From Pseudomonas sp. GD03858 (GTDB lineage Bacteria > Pseudomonadota > Gammaproteobacteria > Pseudomonadales > Pseudomonadaceae), in contig NZ_JAOCDM010000053.1 of NCBI RefSeq assembly GCF_029840925.1, positions 1-33,051 of the forward strand: a stretch of DNA of 33,051 nt, in the 5' to 3' direction. Shown here in pieces: positions 1 to 8,500 of this stretch. The notes under the pieces are model-generated. The model made no database searches and had not been told where the DNA came from. It saw only the letters and a list, made by a program, of their open reading frames with translations. A program made the translations under genes and the position numbers. The stretch's first letter is position 1. Each line of letters begins with the position of its first letter.

Positions 1-58
1 AATGTAGGAGCGGCCTTGCGTCGCGATGCGCCGCGCGGGCGGCGCTCGATTTGACAGG
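1..58 (+). repeat. REP-like element, copy R1
   Basis: This short GC-rich palindromic repeat begins with AATGTAGGAGCGGCCTTGCG. It is the same sequence, in the same orientation, as the copy at 8300-8364, and an inverted relative lies at 8094-8158. It has the look of the extragenic repeats scattered in P. putida-group genomes. The element probably starts before the window edge. Confidence 0.7.
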
Positions 59-166
59 CGCTACAAGGCTATCGCCAGACACCTCGCAGCCCATCGGCCA
101 TAGCTGAAAATTCTCGTCGTCTACACTTCTGCCGGAACTCAAGCACCGGCTACCGACGAGGCCCCG

Positions 167-1183
167 ATGAAGAAAATCCCGACCCTGCTCGCCAGCCTGC
201 TGCTCACCTTCGGCATGGCCAGTACCGACTCCGCCGCATCAGCCGAGCAACCCACCCCCATCCACTTCGGCGCCATCGGCTGGGAAAGTGGCGCCCTGAC
301 CACCGAAATCCTCCGGCTGATCGTCGAACACGGCTACGACTACCCCACCGACACCCTGCCCGGCAGCACCGTGAGCATGGAAGTCGCCCTGGCGCGCAAT
401 GACCTGCAGGTCATCGCCGAGCAATGGGCCGGGCGCAGCCCCGCCTGGATCAAGGCCGAGCAGGCGGGCCAGGTGTTCGCCCTCGGCGACACGGTGAAAA
501 ACGCCGAGGAAGGCTGGTGGGTACCGGCCTACGTGATCAAGGGTGATCCGGCGCGCAACCTGAAACCTCTGGCCCCGGACCTGCGCAGCGTCGCTGACCT
601 CAAACGCTACCCGCAGGTGTTCAAGGACCCCGAAGCCCCGGGCAAGAGCCGCTTTCTCAACAGCCCCAGCGGCTGGACCTCCGAGACCGTCAATAGCCAG
701 AAGCTCAAGGCCTACGGCCTGGACGGGCTGTACAACAACTTTCGCAGCGGCTCCGGCGCCGCCCTGGACGCCGAGATCGGCTCGGCGATCCGTCGTGGCC
801 AGCCCGTGCTCTTCTACTACTGGAGCCCTACCCCGCTGATGGGCCGTCATGACCTGGTGCGCCTCGAAGAGCCACCGTTCAGCGAGGCCGCCTGGGCCAC
901 GCTCACCGATGCCACGAACCGCAACCCGCAGGGCAGCCGCTCGCTCCCCGCCAAGCTTTCGATCGGCGTGTCGAAGGCGTTTCACGACGCGCATCCAGAG
1001 CTGGTCGCCGTGTTCGAGAAGGTCGATCTGCCCATCGACCTGTTGAACAAGACACTGGCCCGCATGAGCGAATCCCGCCAGCCGCCACGCGAGGCCGCCC
1101 TCGCCTTCCTGCGCGACAATCCAGGCGTGTGGAAGGCCTGGCTGCCCGCCGAGAACGCGGCCAAGGTCGAGGCCGCCCTGTGA
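167..1183 (+). CDS. Glycine betaine/choline-type ABC transporter, periplasmic substrate-binding protein
   Basis: This 338-residue protein starts with a Sec signal peptide (MKKIPTLLASLLL, with a likely cut after SAASA) and continues as an OpuAC/ProX-type binding domain. Family-like stretches include HFGAIGWESGALTTEI near the mature N-terminus and EQWAGRSPAW, where an aromatic residue could help cage a quaternary amine. It would capture a compatible solute or choline-like compound in the periplasm and pass it to the permease encoded next. Start ATG 167 has a GAGG five bases upstream. The stop codon overlaps the permease start (GTGA), so the two are translationally coupled. The family call is firm; the exact ligand (betaine, choline, carnitine, proline betaine) cannot be read from sequence. 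Confidence 0.85.
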   Translation: MKKIPTLLASLLLTFGMASTDSAASAEQPTPIHFGAIGWESGALTTEILRLIVEHGYDYPTDTLPGSTVSMEVALARNDLQVIAEQWAGRSPAWIKAEQAGQVFALGDTVKNAEEGWWVPAYVIKGDPARNLKPLAPDLRSVADLKRYPQVFKDPEAPGKSRFLNSPSGWTSETVNSQKLKAYGLDGLYNNFRSGSGAALDAEIGSAIRRGQPVLFYYWSPTPLMGRHDLVRLEEPPFSEAAWATLTDATNRNPQGSRSLPAKLSIGVSKAFHDAHPELVAVFEKVDLPIDLLNKTLARMSESRQPPREAALAFLRDNPGVWKAWLPAENAAKVEAAL

Positions 1184-2028
1184 GCGGCGGCTTCCCCGAA
1201 GCCCTGCAATTCTCCTTCGCCGCTTGGGTCAACCGCCTGGTCGACTGGCTGGTGCTGCACTATGGCGATCATCTGCGCAGCCTCTCCGACCAGTTGCTGC
1301 AGTTGCTCGTCGGCCTGGAAAACCTGCTCCGCCTGCTGCCCTGGTGGCTGCTGCTGGCGCTGGTCGGCCTGCTCGCCTGGCACGCCAGCCGCAGCCTGCT
1401 GCGGGCCCTGCTGCCGCCCTTGCTGCTTGCGCTGATCGGCATGCTCGGGCTGTGGGACAAGCTGCTGCAGACCCTCGCCCTGGTACTGGTCAGTACTGGT
1501 CTGTGTGTGCTGATCGGCGTGCCGCTGGGCATCCTGCTGGCCACCCGCCCCCTGGCCCGGCGCCTGATGCTGCCGGTGCTCGATGTCATGCAGACGCTGC
1601 CGGCCTTCGTCTACCTGATCCCGGTGCTGATGCTGTTCGGCCTGGGCAAGGTGCCGGCGGTGTTCGCCACCCTGATCTACGCCCTGCCGCCGCTGGTGCG
1701 CCTGACCGAACTGGGCCTGGCGCAGATCGACCCATCGCTGCTGCAGGCCGCCCACGGCCTGGGCGCCACCCGCTGGCAACGCTTGCGGCGCATCGCCCTG
1801 CCGCTGGCACTGCCGAGCATCATGGCCGGGCTCAACCAGTCGGTGATGATGGCGCTGTCCATGGTGGTGGTGGCGTCGATGATCGGCGCCCGCGGCCTGG
1901 GCGAGGATGTGCTGGCGGGGATCCAGACCCTGAATGTCGGTCAGGGCGTCGAGGCGGGGCTCGCGATCGTCGCCCTGGCCATGGTGATCGACCGGATCAG
2001 CCAGGCGTATGGGCAAGCGCGACGTTGA
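1180..2028 (+). CDS. Glycine betaine/choline-type ABC transporter permease (ProW/OpuAB-like)
   Basis: This inner-membrane permease subunit forms the channel for the solute delivered by the preceding binding protein. I place the start at GTG 1180, which overlaps the upstream TGA by four bases; this gives 282 residues beginning VSGGFPEALQF, with the first residue read as Met. An in-frame ATG further upstream would lie inside the previous gene and adds nothing typical. Several hydrophobic segments are visible. The EAA-type cytoplasmic loop is present as AAHGLGATRWQRLRRIALPL, where the permease docks on its ATPase, followed by ALPSIMAGLNQSVMMALS. No ATPase gene follows: the next gene is convergent. 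The ATPase is probably upstream of the window or elsewhere. Confidence 0.85.
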   Translation: MSGGFPEALQFSFAAWVNRLVDWLVLHYGDHLRSLSDQLLQLLVGLENLLRLLPWWLLLALVGLLAWHASRSLLRALLPPLLLALIGMLGLWDKLLQTLALVLVSTGLCVLIGVPLGILLATRPLARRLMLPVLDVMQTLPAFVYLIPVLMLFGLGKVPAVFATLIYALPPLVRLTELGLAQIDPSLLQAAHGLGATRWQRLRRIALPLALPSIMAGLNQSVMMALSMVVVASMIGARGLGEDVLAGIQTLNVGQGVEAGLAIVALAMVIDRISQAYGQARR

Positions 2029-2274
2029 GTCGCGCACCCTGACTTGGGCGGGAACTGTCTTGCTCAGACTCCTCGATCTGGCGCGATCCCTGTGGGAGCA
2101 ACTGTCTTGCTCAAACTTTTCAAACTGACGCGTCACCCTGTGGGAGCGGCTTCAGCCGCGAACACCGGCGCAGCCGGTGCCAGGCTCCGCGTCGCCTGCT
2201 TCGCGGCGGTTCGGCGTCCCGATAAACCCGCTGCGATGACAGACACTGCGCATCTTGTGCCGCCTGCGTTTGGC
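2029..2274. other. Convergent intergenic region with REP-like hairpins
   Basis: This gap lies between the convergent permease and czcA genes. It holds a partial direct repeat of AACTGTCTTGCTCA (about 2051 and 2100). A REP-like block from about 2141 contains the hairpin-forming sequences GCGGCTTCAGCCGC and ACCGGCGCAGCCGGT. No gene is seen. The hairpins probably serve as, or substitute for, a two-way terminator. Confidence 0.6.
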
Positions 2275-5200
2275 TCACGCCTCGTCGCGTCGATGCGCCC
2301 ACTGGTACAACGCCGGCAGCACCAGCAAGGTCAGCGCCGTCGACGACAGGATCCCGCCGATCACCACCGTCGCCAATGGCCGCTGCACCTCGGCCCCGGT
2401 ACCGGTGGCCAGGGCCATCGGGATGAAGCCCAGCGAGGCCACCAGCGCCGTCATCAGCACCGGCCGCAAGCGGGTCAGCGCGCCCTCCTCGACCGCCGCG
2501 CGCAGACCTCGGCCCTCCTCGCGCAAGCTACGGATGAAGGCGATCATCACCAGGCCATTGAGCACCGCCACGCCCGACAGCGCGATGAAGCCCACCCCCG
2601 CCGAGATCGACAGCGGGATGTCCCGCAGCCACAGCGCCAGCACGCCACCGGTCAGGGCGAAAGGAATCCCGGTGAACACCAGCAGGCCGTCCTTGAGGTT
2701 GTTGAACATCATCAACAGCAAAGCCATCACCAGCAGCAGCGACACCGGCACCACCACCCGCAGGCGCTCGGCCGCCGACTGCAGCTGCTCGAACTGGCCA
2801 CCCCAGCGGGTCCAGTAGCCCGGCGGGATCTGCACCTGGTCGATCAGCGCCTGCGACGCCTCGTCCACGAACGAGCCCAGGTCGCGTCCGCGCACGTTGG
2901 CGCTGACCACCACCACGCGCTTGCCATCCTCGCGGCTGATCTGGTTCGGGCCCAGTTGCAGGTCCAGGGTGGCCACCTGCGACAGCGGGATGAAACCGAT
3001 CTGCGCGGCGCCGGCGGCGGCGCTGGCCGGGACCGGGATGAGCAGGCTGGACAGCCCGTCGACATCGGTACGCAGGGTTTCCGGCAGACGCACCACCATG
3101 TCGAAGCGGCGGTCGCCCTCGTACAGCGTGCCGGCCGTGCGCCCGCCCACGGCGATGGCGATGGCGTCCTGCACGTCGCCCACGTTCAGGCCATGGCGGG
3201 CGGCCTTGTCGCGGTCGATGTCGATGGTCAGCACCGGCAGGCCGGTGGTCTGCTCGACCTTGACCTCCGACGCCCCCGGCACCTGCTGCAGGCGCGTGGC
3301 GATCTGCGCGGCGGTGCGGTTGAGCACATCCATGTCGTCGCCGAACACTTTCACCGCGACATCGCTGCGCACCCCGGAGATCAGTTCGTTGAAGCGCAGC
3401 TGGATCGGCTGCGACAGCTCGTAGTTGCTGCCCGGCACGCTGGCCGCGGCGCGTTGCACTTCGGCGATCAGTTCCTCACGCGGCTTGCCCGGGTCCTGCC
3501 ATTGCTCGCGCGGCTTGAGCATCACGTAGGCGTCGGAAATGTTCGGCGGCATCGGATCGGAGGCGATCTCGGCGGTGCCGGTACGGGCGAACACCCGCTC
3601 GACTTCCGGCACCCGCTCGATGATGGTCTTCTCCAGGCGCTGCTGCATGTCCACCGACTGCGACAGGCTGGTGCCCGGCACGCGCAACGCCTGCAGGGCG
3701 AAGTCGCCTTCGCTCAGGCTCGGAATGAACTCGCTGCCCATGCGCGCGGCCAGCACACCCGACAGCAACACCACGGTGGCGGCGCCGGCAAAGGCCAGGT
3801 TGCGCCGGCCCAGCACCCAGTCCAGCACCGGCGCATAGCGACGGCGCGCGGCGCGCATGACCATGCCCTCTTCCTCCTTCACCTTGCCGGTGACGAACAG
3901 CGCGATGGCTGCCGGGACGAAGGTCACCGAGAGGATCATCGCCCCCAGCAGCGCCATCACCACGGTGAAGGCCATGGGGTGGAACATCTTGCCCTCGACC
4001 CCGGTCAGGGCAAAGATCGGCAGGTACACCACCATGATGATCAGTTGCCCGTAGATCAGCGGCCGGCGCGCCTCACGCGCGGCGGCGAACACCTCGTGGA
4101 AACGCTCGGCGCGGGTCAGCATGCGCCCATGGCGCTGCTGGGCGTGGGCCAGGCGGCGGATGGCGTTCTCGACGATCACCACCGCGCCGTCGACGATGAT
4201 GCCGAAGTCCAGCGCGCCCAGGCTCATCAGGTTGGCGCTGACCTTGTTGCTGAACATGCCGGTGAAGGTGAACAACATCGACAGCGGGATGACCATGGCG
4301 GTGATCAGCGCCGCGCGGATATTGCCCAGGAACAGGAACAGCACGGCGATGACCAGGATCGCGCCTTCGATGAGGTTCTTCTTCACCGTGGCGATGGCCT
4401 TTTCCACCAGGTTGGTGCGGTCGTAGACGGTGATCGCCACCACGCCCTTGGGCAGGCTGCGGTTGATCTCCTCGAGCTTGGCCGCCACCGCCTGGGACAC
4501 CGTGCGACTGTTCTCGCCGATCAGCATGAACACCGTGCCCAGCACCACCTCGCGACCGTTCTCGGTGGCCGCGCCCGAGCGCAGCTCCTGGCCCAGGCCG
4601 ACCTGGGCCACATGGCTGACGCGGATCGGCGTGCCGTCGACGCTGGAGATGACGATATTGGCGATGTCCTCGGCCGAGGCCACCTGGCCCGGGGCGCGGA
4701 TCAGCAACTGCTCGCCGTTGCGCTCGATGTAGCCGGCGCCAACGTTGGCGTTGTTGCGCTCCAGGGCGGCGATCAAGTCATTGAGGGTCAGCTTGTAGGC
4801 CGCCAGGCGCTTGGGCTCGGGCGCGATCAGGTACTGCTTGGCGTGACCACCGATGCTGTTGACCTCGGCCACCCCCGGCACGTTGCGCAGCTGTGGCTTG
4901 ATGATCCAGTCCTGGATCACCCGCAGGTCGGTGGCGGTGTAGGGCGTGCCATCGTCCTTCAGCGCGCCCTCCTTGGCCTCGACCGTCCACAGGAAGATCT
5001 CGCCCAGGCCCGTGGAAATCGGCCCCATGCCCGCCTCGATACCGTCGGGCAACTGCTCGCGGGCGACCTGCAGACGCTCGTTGACCAACTGGCGGGCGAA
5101 GAAGATGTCGGTGCCGTCATCGAAGATCACCGTGACCTGTGACAACCCGGAGCGCGACAGCGAACGGGTCTGCTTGAGGCCCGGCAAGCCAGCCATGGCG

Positions 5201-5412
5201 GTCTCGATGGCGAAGGTGATGCGCTGCTCGGTCTCCAGCGGCGAATAGCCAGGCGCGGCGGTATTGATCTGCACCTGGACGTTGGTGATGTCGGGCACGG
5301 CGTCGATGGGCAGCTTCTGGTAGCTGTGGATGCCCACGGCGGCCATCAGCACCACGGCGAGCATAACCACCAGGCGCTGCTCGATGGCGAACTGGATCAG
5401 GCGTTCGAACAT
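2275..5412 (-). CDS. czcA: Heavy-metal efflux RND pump, CzcA family
   Basis: This inner-membrane proton/metal antiporter of the HME-RND family is the pump of a CzcCBA tripartite complex that exports divalent cations (Co, Zn, Cd) from periplasm and cytosol. The 1045-residue product starts MFERLIQFAIEQR at ATG 5412, the usual CzcA start, with GGGGAC upstream; a TTG five codons earlier is possible but unlikely. The family-defining transmembrane proton-relay motif DFGIIVDGAVVIVENAIRR is intact (Asp, Asp, Glu), which separates CzcA-type from Cu/Ag CusA-type pumps. Full RND length and twofold architecture are present, ending in a permease half with LTLLVLPALYQW. It lies 15 bases after czcB. Cation specificity beyond divalent metals is inferred. 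Confidence 0.93.
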   Translation of the reverse strand: MFERLIQFAIEQRLVVMLAVVLMAAVGIHSYQKLPIDAVPDITNVQVQINTAAPGYSPLETEQRITFAIETAMAGLPGLKQTRSLSRSGLSQVTVIFDDGTDIFFARQLVNERLQVAREQLPDGIEAGMGPISTGLGEIFLWTVEAKEGALKDDGTPYTATDLRVIQDWIIKPQLRNVPGVAEVNSIGGHAKQYLIAPEPKRLAAYKLTLNDLIAALERNNANVGAGYIERNGEQLLIRAPGQVASAEDIANIVISSVDGTPIRVSHVAQVGLGQELRSGAATENGREVVLGTVFMLIGENSRTVSQAVAAKLEEINRSLPKGVVAITVYDRTNLVEKAIATVKKNLIEGAILVIAVLFLFLGNIRAALITAMVIPLSMLFTFTGMFSNKVSANLMSLGALDFGIIVDGAVVIVENAIRRLAHAQQRHGRMLTRAERFHEVFAAAREARRPLIYGQLIIMVVYLPIFALTGVEGKMFHPMAFTVVMALLGAMILSVTFVPAAIALFVTGKVKEEEGMVMRAARRRYAPVLDWVLGRRNLAFAGAATVVLLSGVLAARMGSEFIPSLSEGDFALQALRVPGTSLSQSVDMQQRLEKTIIERVPEVERVFARTGTAEIASDPMPPNISDAYVMLKPREQWQDPGKPREELIAEVQRAAASVPGSNYELSQPIQLRFNELISGVRSDVAVKVFGDDMDVLNRTAAQIATRLQQVPGASEVKVEQTTGLPVLTIDIDRDKAARHGLNVGDVQDAIAIAVGGRTAGTLYEGDRRFDMVVRLPETLRTDVDGLSSLLIPVPASAAAGAAQIGFIPLSQVATLDLQLGPNQISREDGKRVVVVSANVRGRDLGSFVDEASQALIDQVQIPPGYWTRWGGQFEQLQSAAERLRVVVPVSLLLVMALLLMMFNNLKDGLLVFTGIPFALTGGVLALWLRDIPLSISAGVGFIALSGVAVLNGLVMIAFIRSLREEGRGLRAAVEEGALTRLRPVLMTALVASLGFIPMALATGTGAEVQRPLATVVIGGILSSTALTLLVLPALYQWAHRRDEA

Positions 5413-5427
5413 GTAGGGCGTCCCCAA

Positions 5428-6627
5428 TCAGTGGCTGTGTTCGGCCGAGCCTTTGCCCAGCTCGGACTTGAGGACGAAGCTGCCGGCGGCGGCAACGACG
5501 GTGCCGGCGGCCAGCCCTTCACGGATTTCCACCTGGTCGCCATCGCGGCGTCCGGGCTTGACCGGACGGGCCTCGAAGCCCTCCTCGGTGCGGACGAATA
5601 CCACGCTCTGCTCCTCCCAGGTCTGCAACGCGGCCTGCGGCACCACCACGGCGGCATCGAAGCGTTCGACGGTGACCGCGATGTTGACGAACAGCCCCGG
5701 ACGCCAGGCGCCATTGGGGTTGGCCAGGGTCGCCCGGACCGTGGCGGCGCGGTTCTGCTCGCCGAGCAGGCTGCCGACGTAGTTGACCTTGCCTTCCACC
5801 TGCGCGCCGAGGTCCGGTGCGCTGACGGTGACGCCACGGCCGCTGACGACCTTGTCCAGGTCACGCGGAGCGACGGCGAAAGTCGCCCAGACCCGGCTCA
5901 GGTCGGACAGCGTGAAGGCGTTGCTGGTCTCATCCACCACTTCGCCCACGGTCAGGTGCTTTTCCACCACCACCGCGTCGAACGGTGCGCGCAACTCATA
6001 GCGGTTGCCCTTGCCGGCAGGCGCCACGGCGGCGACCTTCTGCCCGGCATTGCCCGCGGCGATCTCGGCCTCCTGCAGCGCCTGGCGGGCCTGCTGGTAA
6101 TCCTGCTCGGCGCTGATGCGCTCCTGCCACAGTTGCTTTTCCCGGGCGAAGGTCAGTCGGGCCAGTTCCAGGCGACGCTGGGCGGCCTGCTGCTCGCTGC
6201 GCAGCTCGGAAATCTGCTGGCTGGCGATCACCGCCAGCACCTGGCCGCGCTTGACCGCCTGGCCGAGGTCGGCGTGCACCGACTCGACCACGCCGGGGAC
6301 GCGCGGCACCACGTGGGCGGTGCGGTCCTCGTCGAAGCGGATCTCGCCGGGGAAGTTGATGGCGGTGCCGAGGCTGCGCGGGCCGGCGCTGACCAACTCG
6401 ACGCCGGCGGCCTGGATCTGCTCGGCGGAGAGATGCAGCTGGCCCTCTTCGTCGGCATGTTCCTCGGACTGTGCGGTTTCTTCATGGCCGTGGCCTTCCT
6501 CGCCATGGTCGTCGTGCTGGGCCTGGTCGCTGCCGGCCTTGCCGAGGGTGCCGGTCCAGGCCGCGCCACCAAGACCGAGAACGGCCAGGGCGGCGGCGAG
6601 GATGGCAAGCTTGCGTGGGTTGGTCAT
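5428..6627 (-). CDS. czcB: Heavy-metal efflux periplasmic adaptor (membrane fusion protein), CzcB family
   Basis: This membrane-fusion protein links the CzcA pump to the CzcC outer-membrane channel. I choose ATG 6627 (MTNPRKLAILAAALAVLGLGG, 399 residues) because it has AGGAG five bases upstream and opens with a membrane anchor; a longer reading starts inside the REP hairpin and looks spurious. After the anchor comes an acidic, His-rich tract with DDHGEEGHGHEE, a probable metal-binding extension typical of CzcB and unlike CusB. Then come the lipoyl/barrel-sandwich halves (RVPGVVESVHADLGQAVKRG and APFDAVVVEKHLTVGEVV), a coiled-coil hairpin between them, and a beta-barrel. The tail SAEHSH adds two more His. 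It sits between czcC and czcA in one minus-strand operon. Confidence 0.92.
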   Translation of the reverse strand: MTNPRKLAILAAALAVLGLGGAAWTGTLGKAGSDQAQHDDHGEEGHGHEETAQSEEHADEEGQLHLSAEQIQAAGVELVSAGPRSLGTAINFPGEIRFDEDRTAHVVPRVPGVVESVHADLGQAVKRGQVLAVIASQQISELRSEQQAAQRRLELARLTFAREKQLWQERISAEQDYQQARQALQEAEIAAGNAGQKVAAVAPAGKGNRYELRAPFDAVVVEKHLTVGEVVDETSNAFTLSDLSRVWATFAVAPRDLDKVVSGRGVTVSAPDLGAQVEGKVNYVGSLLGEQNRAATVRATLANPNGAWRPGLFVNIAVTVERFDAAVVVPQAALQTWEEQSVVFVRTEEGFEARPVKPGRRDGDQVEIREGLAAGTVVAAAGSFVLKSELGKGSAEHSH

Positions 6628-6663
6628 TGTTGCTCCTGCTGGAAAAGTCGTTGCAGTTCGGGG

Positions 6664-6725
6664 CCCATCGCGGGGCAAGCCCGCTCCCACGCATTTCCGT
6701 GGGAGTGGGCTTGCCCCGCGATGGG
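6664..6725. repeat. REP/REPIN-type inverted repeat between czcC and czcB
   Basis: Two 27-base arms (6664-6690 and 6699-6725, CCCATCGCGGGGCAAGCCCG at the start of the left arm) are perfect reverse complements separated by the eight bases GCATTTCC. This is the classic P. putida REP doublet. It lies in the gap between czcC and czcB, where the RNA hairpin could stabilise the upstream czcC message or reduce read-through. Confidence 0.85.
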
Positions 6726-6732
6726 TCAAGGC

Positions 6733-7935
6733 TCAAAGCTCGCCGTAGATCCGCTCCACCTGCGCCCGGGCATCGGTCGCCTGGGCGAGCGCCTCGAGGT
6801 ACAGTCCCCGCGCCTCGATCAGCGTGCGCTGCGCGTCGAGCACGTCGAGGAAGGCGAACTTGCCCATCTCGAAACCACGGGTGGCGGTGTCCACCGCCTG
6901 CTGCGCCGACGGCAGGATGGTGCGGTCGTAGGCCTGCACTTCGCCCATGGCCGTGGCCCATTGCTCGAGGGCGCTGCGGGTGTCGCTGCGCAAGCGCAGC
7001 TCGACGGCGTTGCGCAAGTCACGGGCCTGGTCGGCACGGCGGGCGGCGGCCAGCACGTTGCCCTGGTTGCGGTCGAACAACGGCAGTGGCATCGACAGCC
7101 CCACCACGTTGACCCGTTCGCGGTCTTCACGGCTGTACTGGCTGCCCAGGCTCACGGTCAGGTTGGGAATGCGCTGGGCCTTCTCCGAGCCCAGGCTGGC
7201 GTCGCCGCGCTCGATCTGCGCCGCGGCCAGGCGCCATTCGGCGGTCTGCTCGACCTTGGCCAGCAACTGCTCGGCGCGGGGGGCCGGGCCAGGCGACAGG
7301 GTCGCGCTGTCGAGGCGGTCGAAGCCGGCCTGCGCGCTGCCGGTCAGGCGCGCCAGCGCTTGCCAGGCAACACTGCGCTCGGTCTGGGCACGACGCACCG
7401 CCGCCTGGGCCTGGGCCAGCTGGACCTGGGCACGGGTGGCTTCGACCGGCGAGGACTGGCCGGCCCTGACCCGCCCGTCCACCACACGCAGGCCACGCTC
7501 GGTCAGGGCCTGCGACTGTTGCGCCAGCTCCAGCGCGGTCTGCGCCCGCAAGGCGGCATGGAAAGCCTGGATCACATCGGCGCGCAGACCGTTGCGCTGA
7601 CGCTCCAGTTCCAGTCGGGCCACGGCCTGGCCGGCCTCGGCCACCTCGATGCGCGCCCCGCGCTTGCCTCCCAGCTCCAGGGCCTGGCTGAGGGTGACGG
7701 TGGTGGTGCTGGTATCGCGGCGAGTGTCCTCGACCTCCCAGGACAATTCCGGGTTGGGCATCAGCCCGGCCTGACGGCGCTCGCCCTCGGCGATGCCGAT
7801 TTCACGGCCGACGGCGGCGAACTCCGGGTTCTGGGCGAAGGCGGCGGCGAGCGCCTGGTCCAGGCTCAAGCCCTGGGCGCCGGCGGGGCCGGCCAGCAGC
7901 AGGCAGAGCAAGACGATCTTGCGGGGGATGGGCAC
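6733..7935 (-). CDS. czcC: Heavy-metal efflux outer-membrane factor, CzcC family (TolC-like)
   Basis: This TolC-like outer-membrane channel completes the CzcCBA complex. The product is about 400 residues if translation starts at GTG 7935, which has AGGA eight bases upstream and opens directly into a signal peptide (PIPRKIVLLCLLLAGPAGAQ). A TTG seven codons earlier is also in frame. Two OEP repeats are recognisable, with TLSQALELGGKRGARIEVAE typical of CzcC and the C-terminal FEMGKFAFLDVLDAQRTL, a conserved OEP motif. It is the first gene of the czcCBA operon and is followed by a REP hairpin before czcB. Assignment to CzcC rather than CusC follows from its neighbours and from the CzcA motif. 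Confidence 0.9.
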   Translation of the reverse strand: MPIPRKIVLLCLLLAGPAGAQGLSLDQALAAAFAQNPEFAAVGREIGIAEGERRQAGLMPNPELSWEVEDTRRDTSTTTVTLSQALELGGKRGARIEVAEAGQAVARLELERQRNGLRADVIQAFHAALRAQTALELAQQSQALTERGLRVVDGRVRAGQSSPVEATRAQVQLAQAQAAVRRAQTERSVAWQALARLTGSAQAGFDRLDSATLSPGPAPRAEQLLAKVEQTAEWRLAAAQIERGDASLGSEKAQRIPNLTVSLGSQYSREDRERVNVVGLSMPLPLFDRNQGNVLAAARRADQARDLRNAVELRLRSDTRSALEQWATAMGEVQAYDRTILPSAQQAVDTATRGFEMGKFAFLDVLDAQRTLIEARGLYLEALAQATDARAQVERIYGEL

Positions 7936-8016
7936 GGCTTGGTTCCTCGTCGACAAGCGGCGGAATGCGTTGGCGAGGGACTCTAGGCAGCGCTGCTTAT
8001 CGGGGCGGTGGCGGGA

Positions 8017-8036
8017 AAATTACAATTTTGTAATTT
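8017..8036. promoter_or_regulatory. CopR/CzcR-like metal response box upstream of czcCBA
   Basis: The sequence AAATTACAATTTTGTAATTT has perfect eight-base arms (AAATTACA and TGTAATTT) around a four-base centre. It resembles the ATTACA-N4-TGTAAT boxes bound by heavy-metal response regulators of the CopR/CzcR/CusR type. It is about 80 bases upstream of czcC. The AT-rich site stands out from its GC-rich surroundings. The regulator itself is not in the window. Confidence 0.55.
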
Positions 8037-8093
8037 CGGGGGGCCTGGAGTGGATCGCATGTGGGCCGCCAGGTGTAGGGCGACAGATGTGCA

Positions 8094-8158
8094 GCGCCTA
8101 TGAGATCGAGCGCCGCCCGCGCGGCGCATCGCGGGACAAGCCCGCTCCCACATTTGTT
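8094..8158 (-). repeat. REP-like element, inverted copy R2
   Basis: This is the reverse complement, with a few changes, of the repeat at 8300-8364; the two share the GCGCCTATGAGATCGAG end. Its TGGGAGCGGGCTTGTCCCGCGA-type core differs from R1 and R3, which read TAGGAGCGGCCTTGCGTCGCGA-type. With R3 it forms a large inverted pair 141 bases apart. Confidence 0.7.
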
Positions 8159-8299
8159 TCGGGCCAGTCTCTCCTGTGCCATTACCTGGTCCGCCTTGTT
8201 GGTACGACGCGGTATCAAGGTGAGCACTGCTGGCGCCTCGCCTGACTTGAGGCATGCACCAAGGCGGGCAACCATGGCCTGACAGGTTCGGCACGTTGC

Positions 8300-8364
8300 A
8301 ACAAATGTAGGAGCGGCCTTGCGTCGCGATGCGCCGCGCGGGCGGCGCTCGATCTCATAGGCGC
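8300..8364 (+). repeat. REP-like element, copy R3
   Basis: This near-identical, same-orientation copy of the repeat at the left edge of the window pairs with R2 as an inverted doublet, with ends CAAATGT and CTCATAGGCGC. It shows no coding character. Confidence 0.7.
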
Positions 8365-8436
8365 CACAAAAACACCGCCGAACCCATGCCAGCCCCCACC
8401 CAGTCCGATAATCGCCCATTTTCCAGGCGAGGGCAT

Positions 8437-8465
8437 TTGACGAAACTAACCAGGTAGTACAAATA
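8437..8465 (+). promoter_or_regulatory. Candidate promoter of aroQ-aroE, with nearby palindrome
   Basis: TTGACG at 8437-8442 is a good -35 hexamer. A weak -10 (CAAATA, 8460-8465) follows after 17 bases. It is overlapped by the perfect 12-base palindrome ATATCTAGATAT (8463-8474), a possible operator. The aroQ start is 36 bases downstream. The call rests on hexamer matching only. Confidence 0.35.
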
Positions 8466-8500
8466 TCTAGATATCCAAAAACAACAAGCGATGCCCCGCC

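Larger units (their letters stand above)
7936..8500. other. 565-base intergenic region between czcC and aroQ
   Basis: This gap between divergently transcribed czcC and aroQ contains no convincing gene. It holds a palindromic operator-like site (8017-8036), an inverted pair of REP-like elements (8094-8158 and 8300-8364) and a possible promoter for aroQ (8437-8465). Small open frames across the REP elements are artefacts of the repeats. Confidence 0.7.

Noticed and set aside
2044..5142. A 1032-codon open frame on the plus strand opposite czcA
   Set aside because: Its composition is His/Gln/Arg/Ala-rich shadow sequence antisense to a clear RND pump. The same GC-rich antisense effect explains the long frames opposite pvdM, pvdN, pvdA, fpvA, the thiolase and czcB.
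8100..8436. Small open frames in the czcC-aroQ gap
   Set aside because: They follow the REP elements on both strands with repeated peptide text (RSSAARAAHR) and have no independent support.
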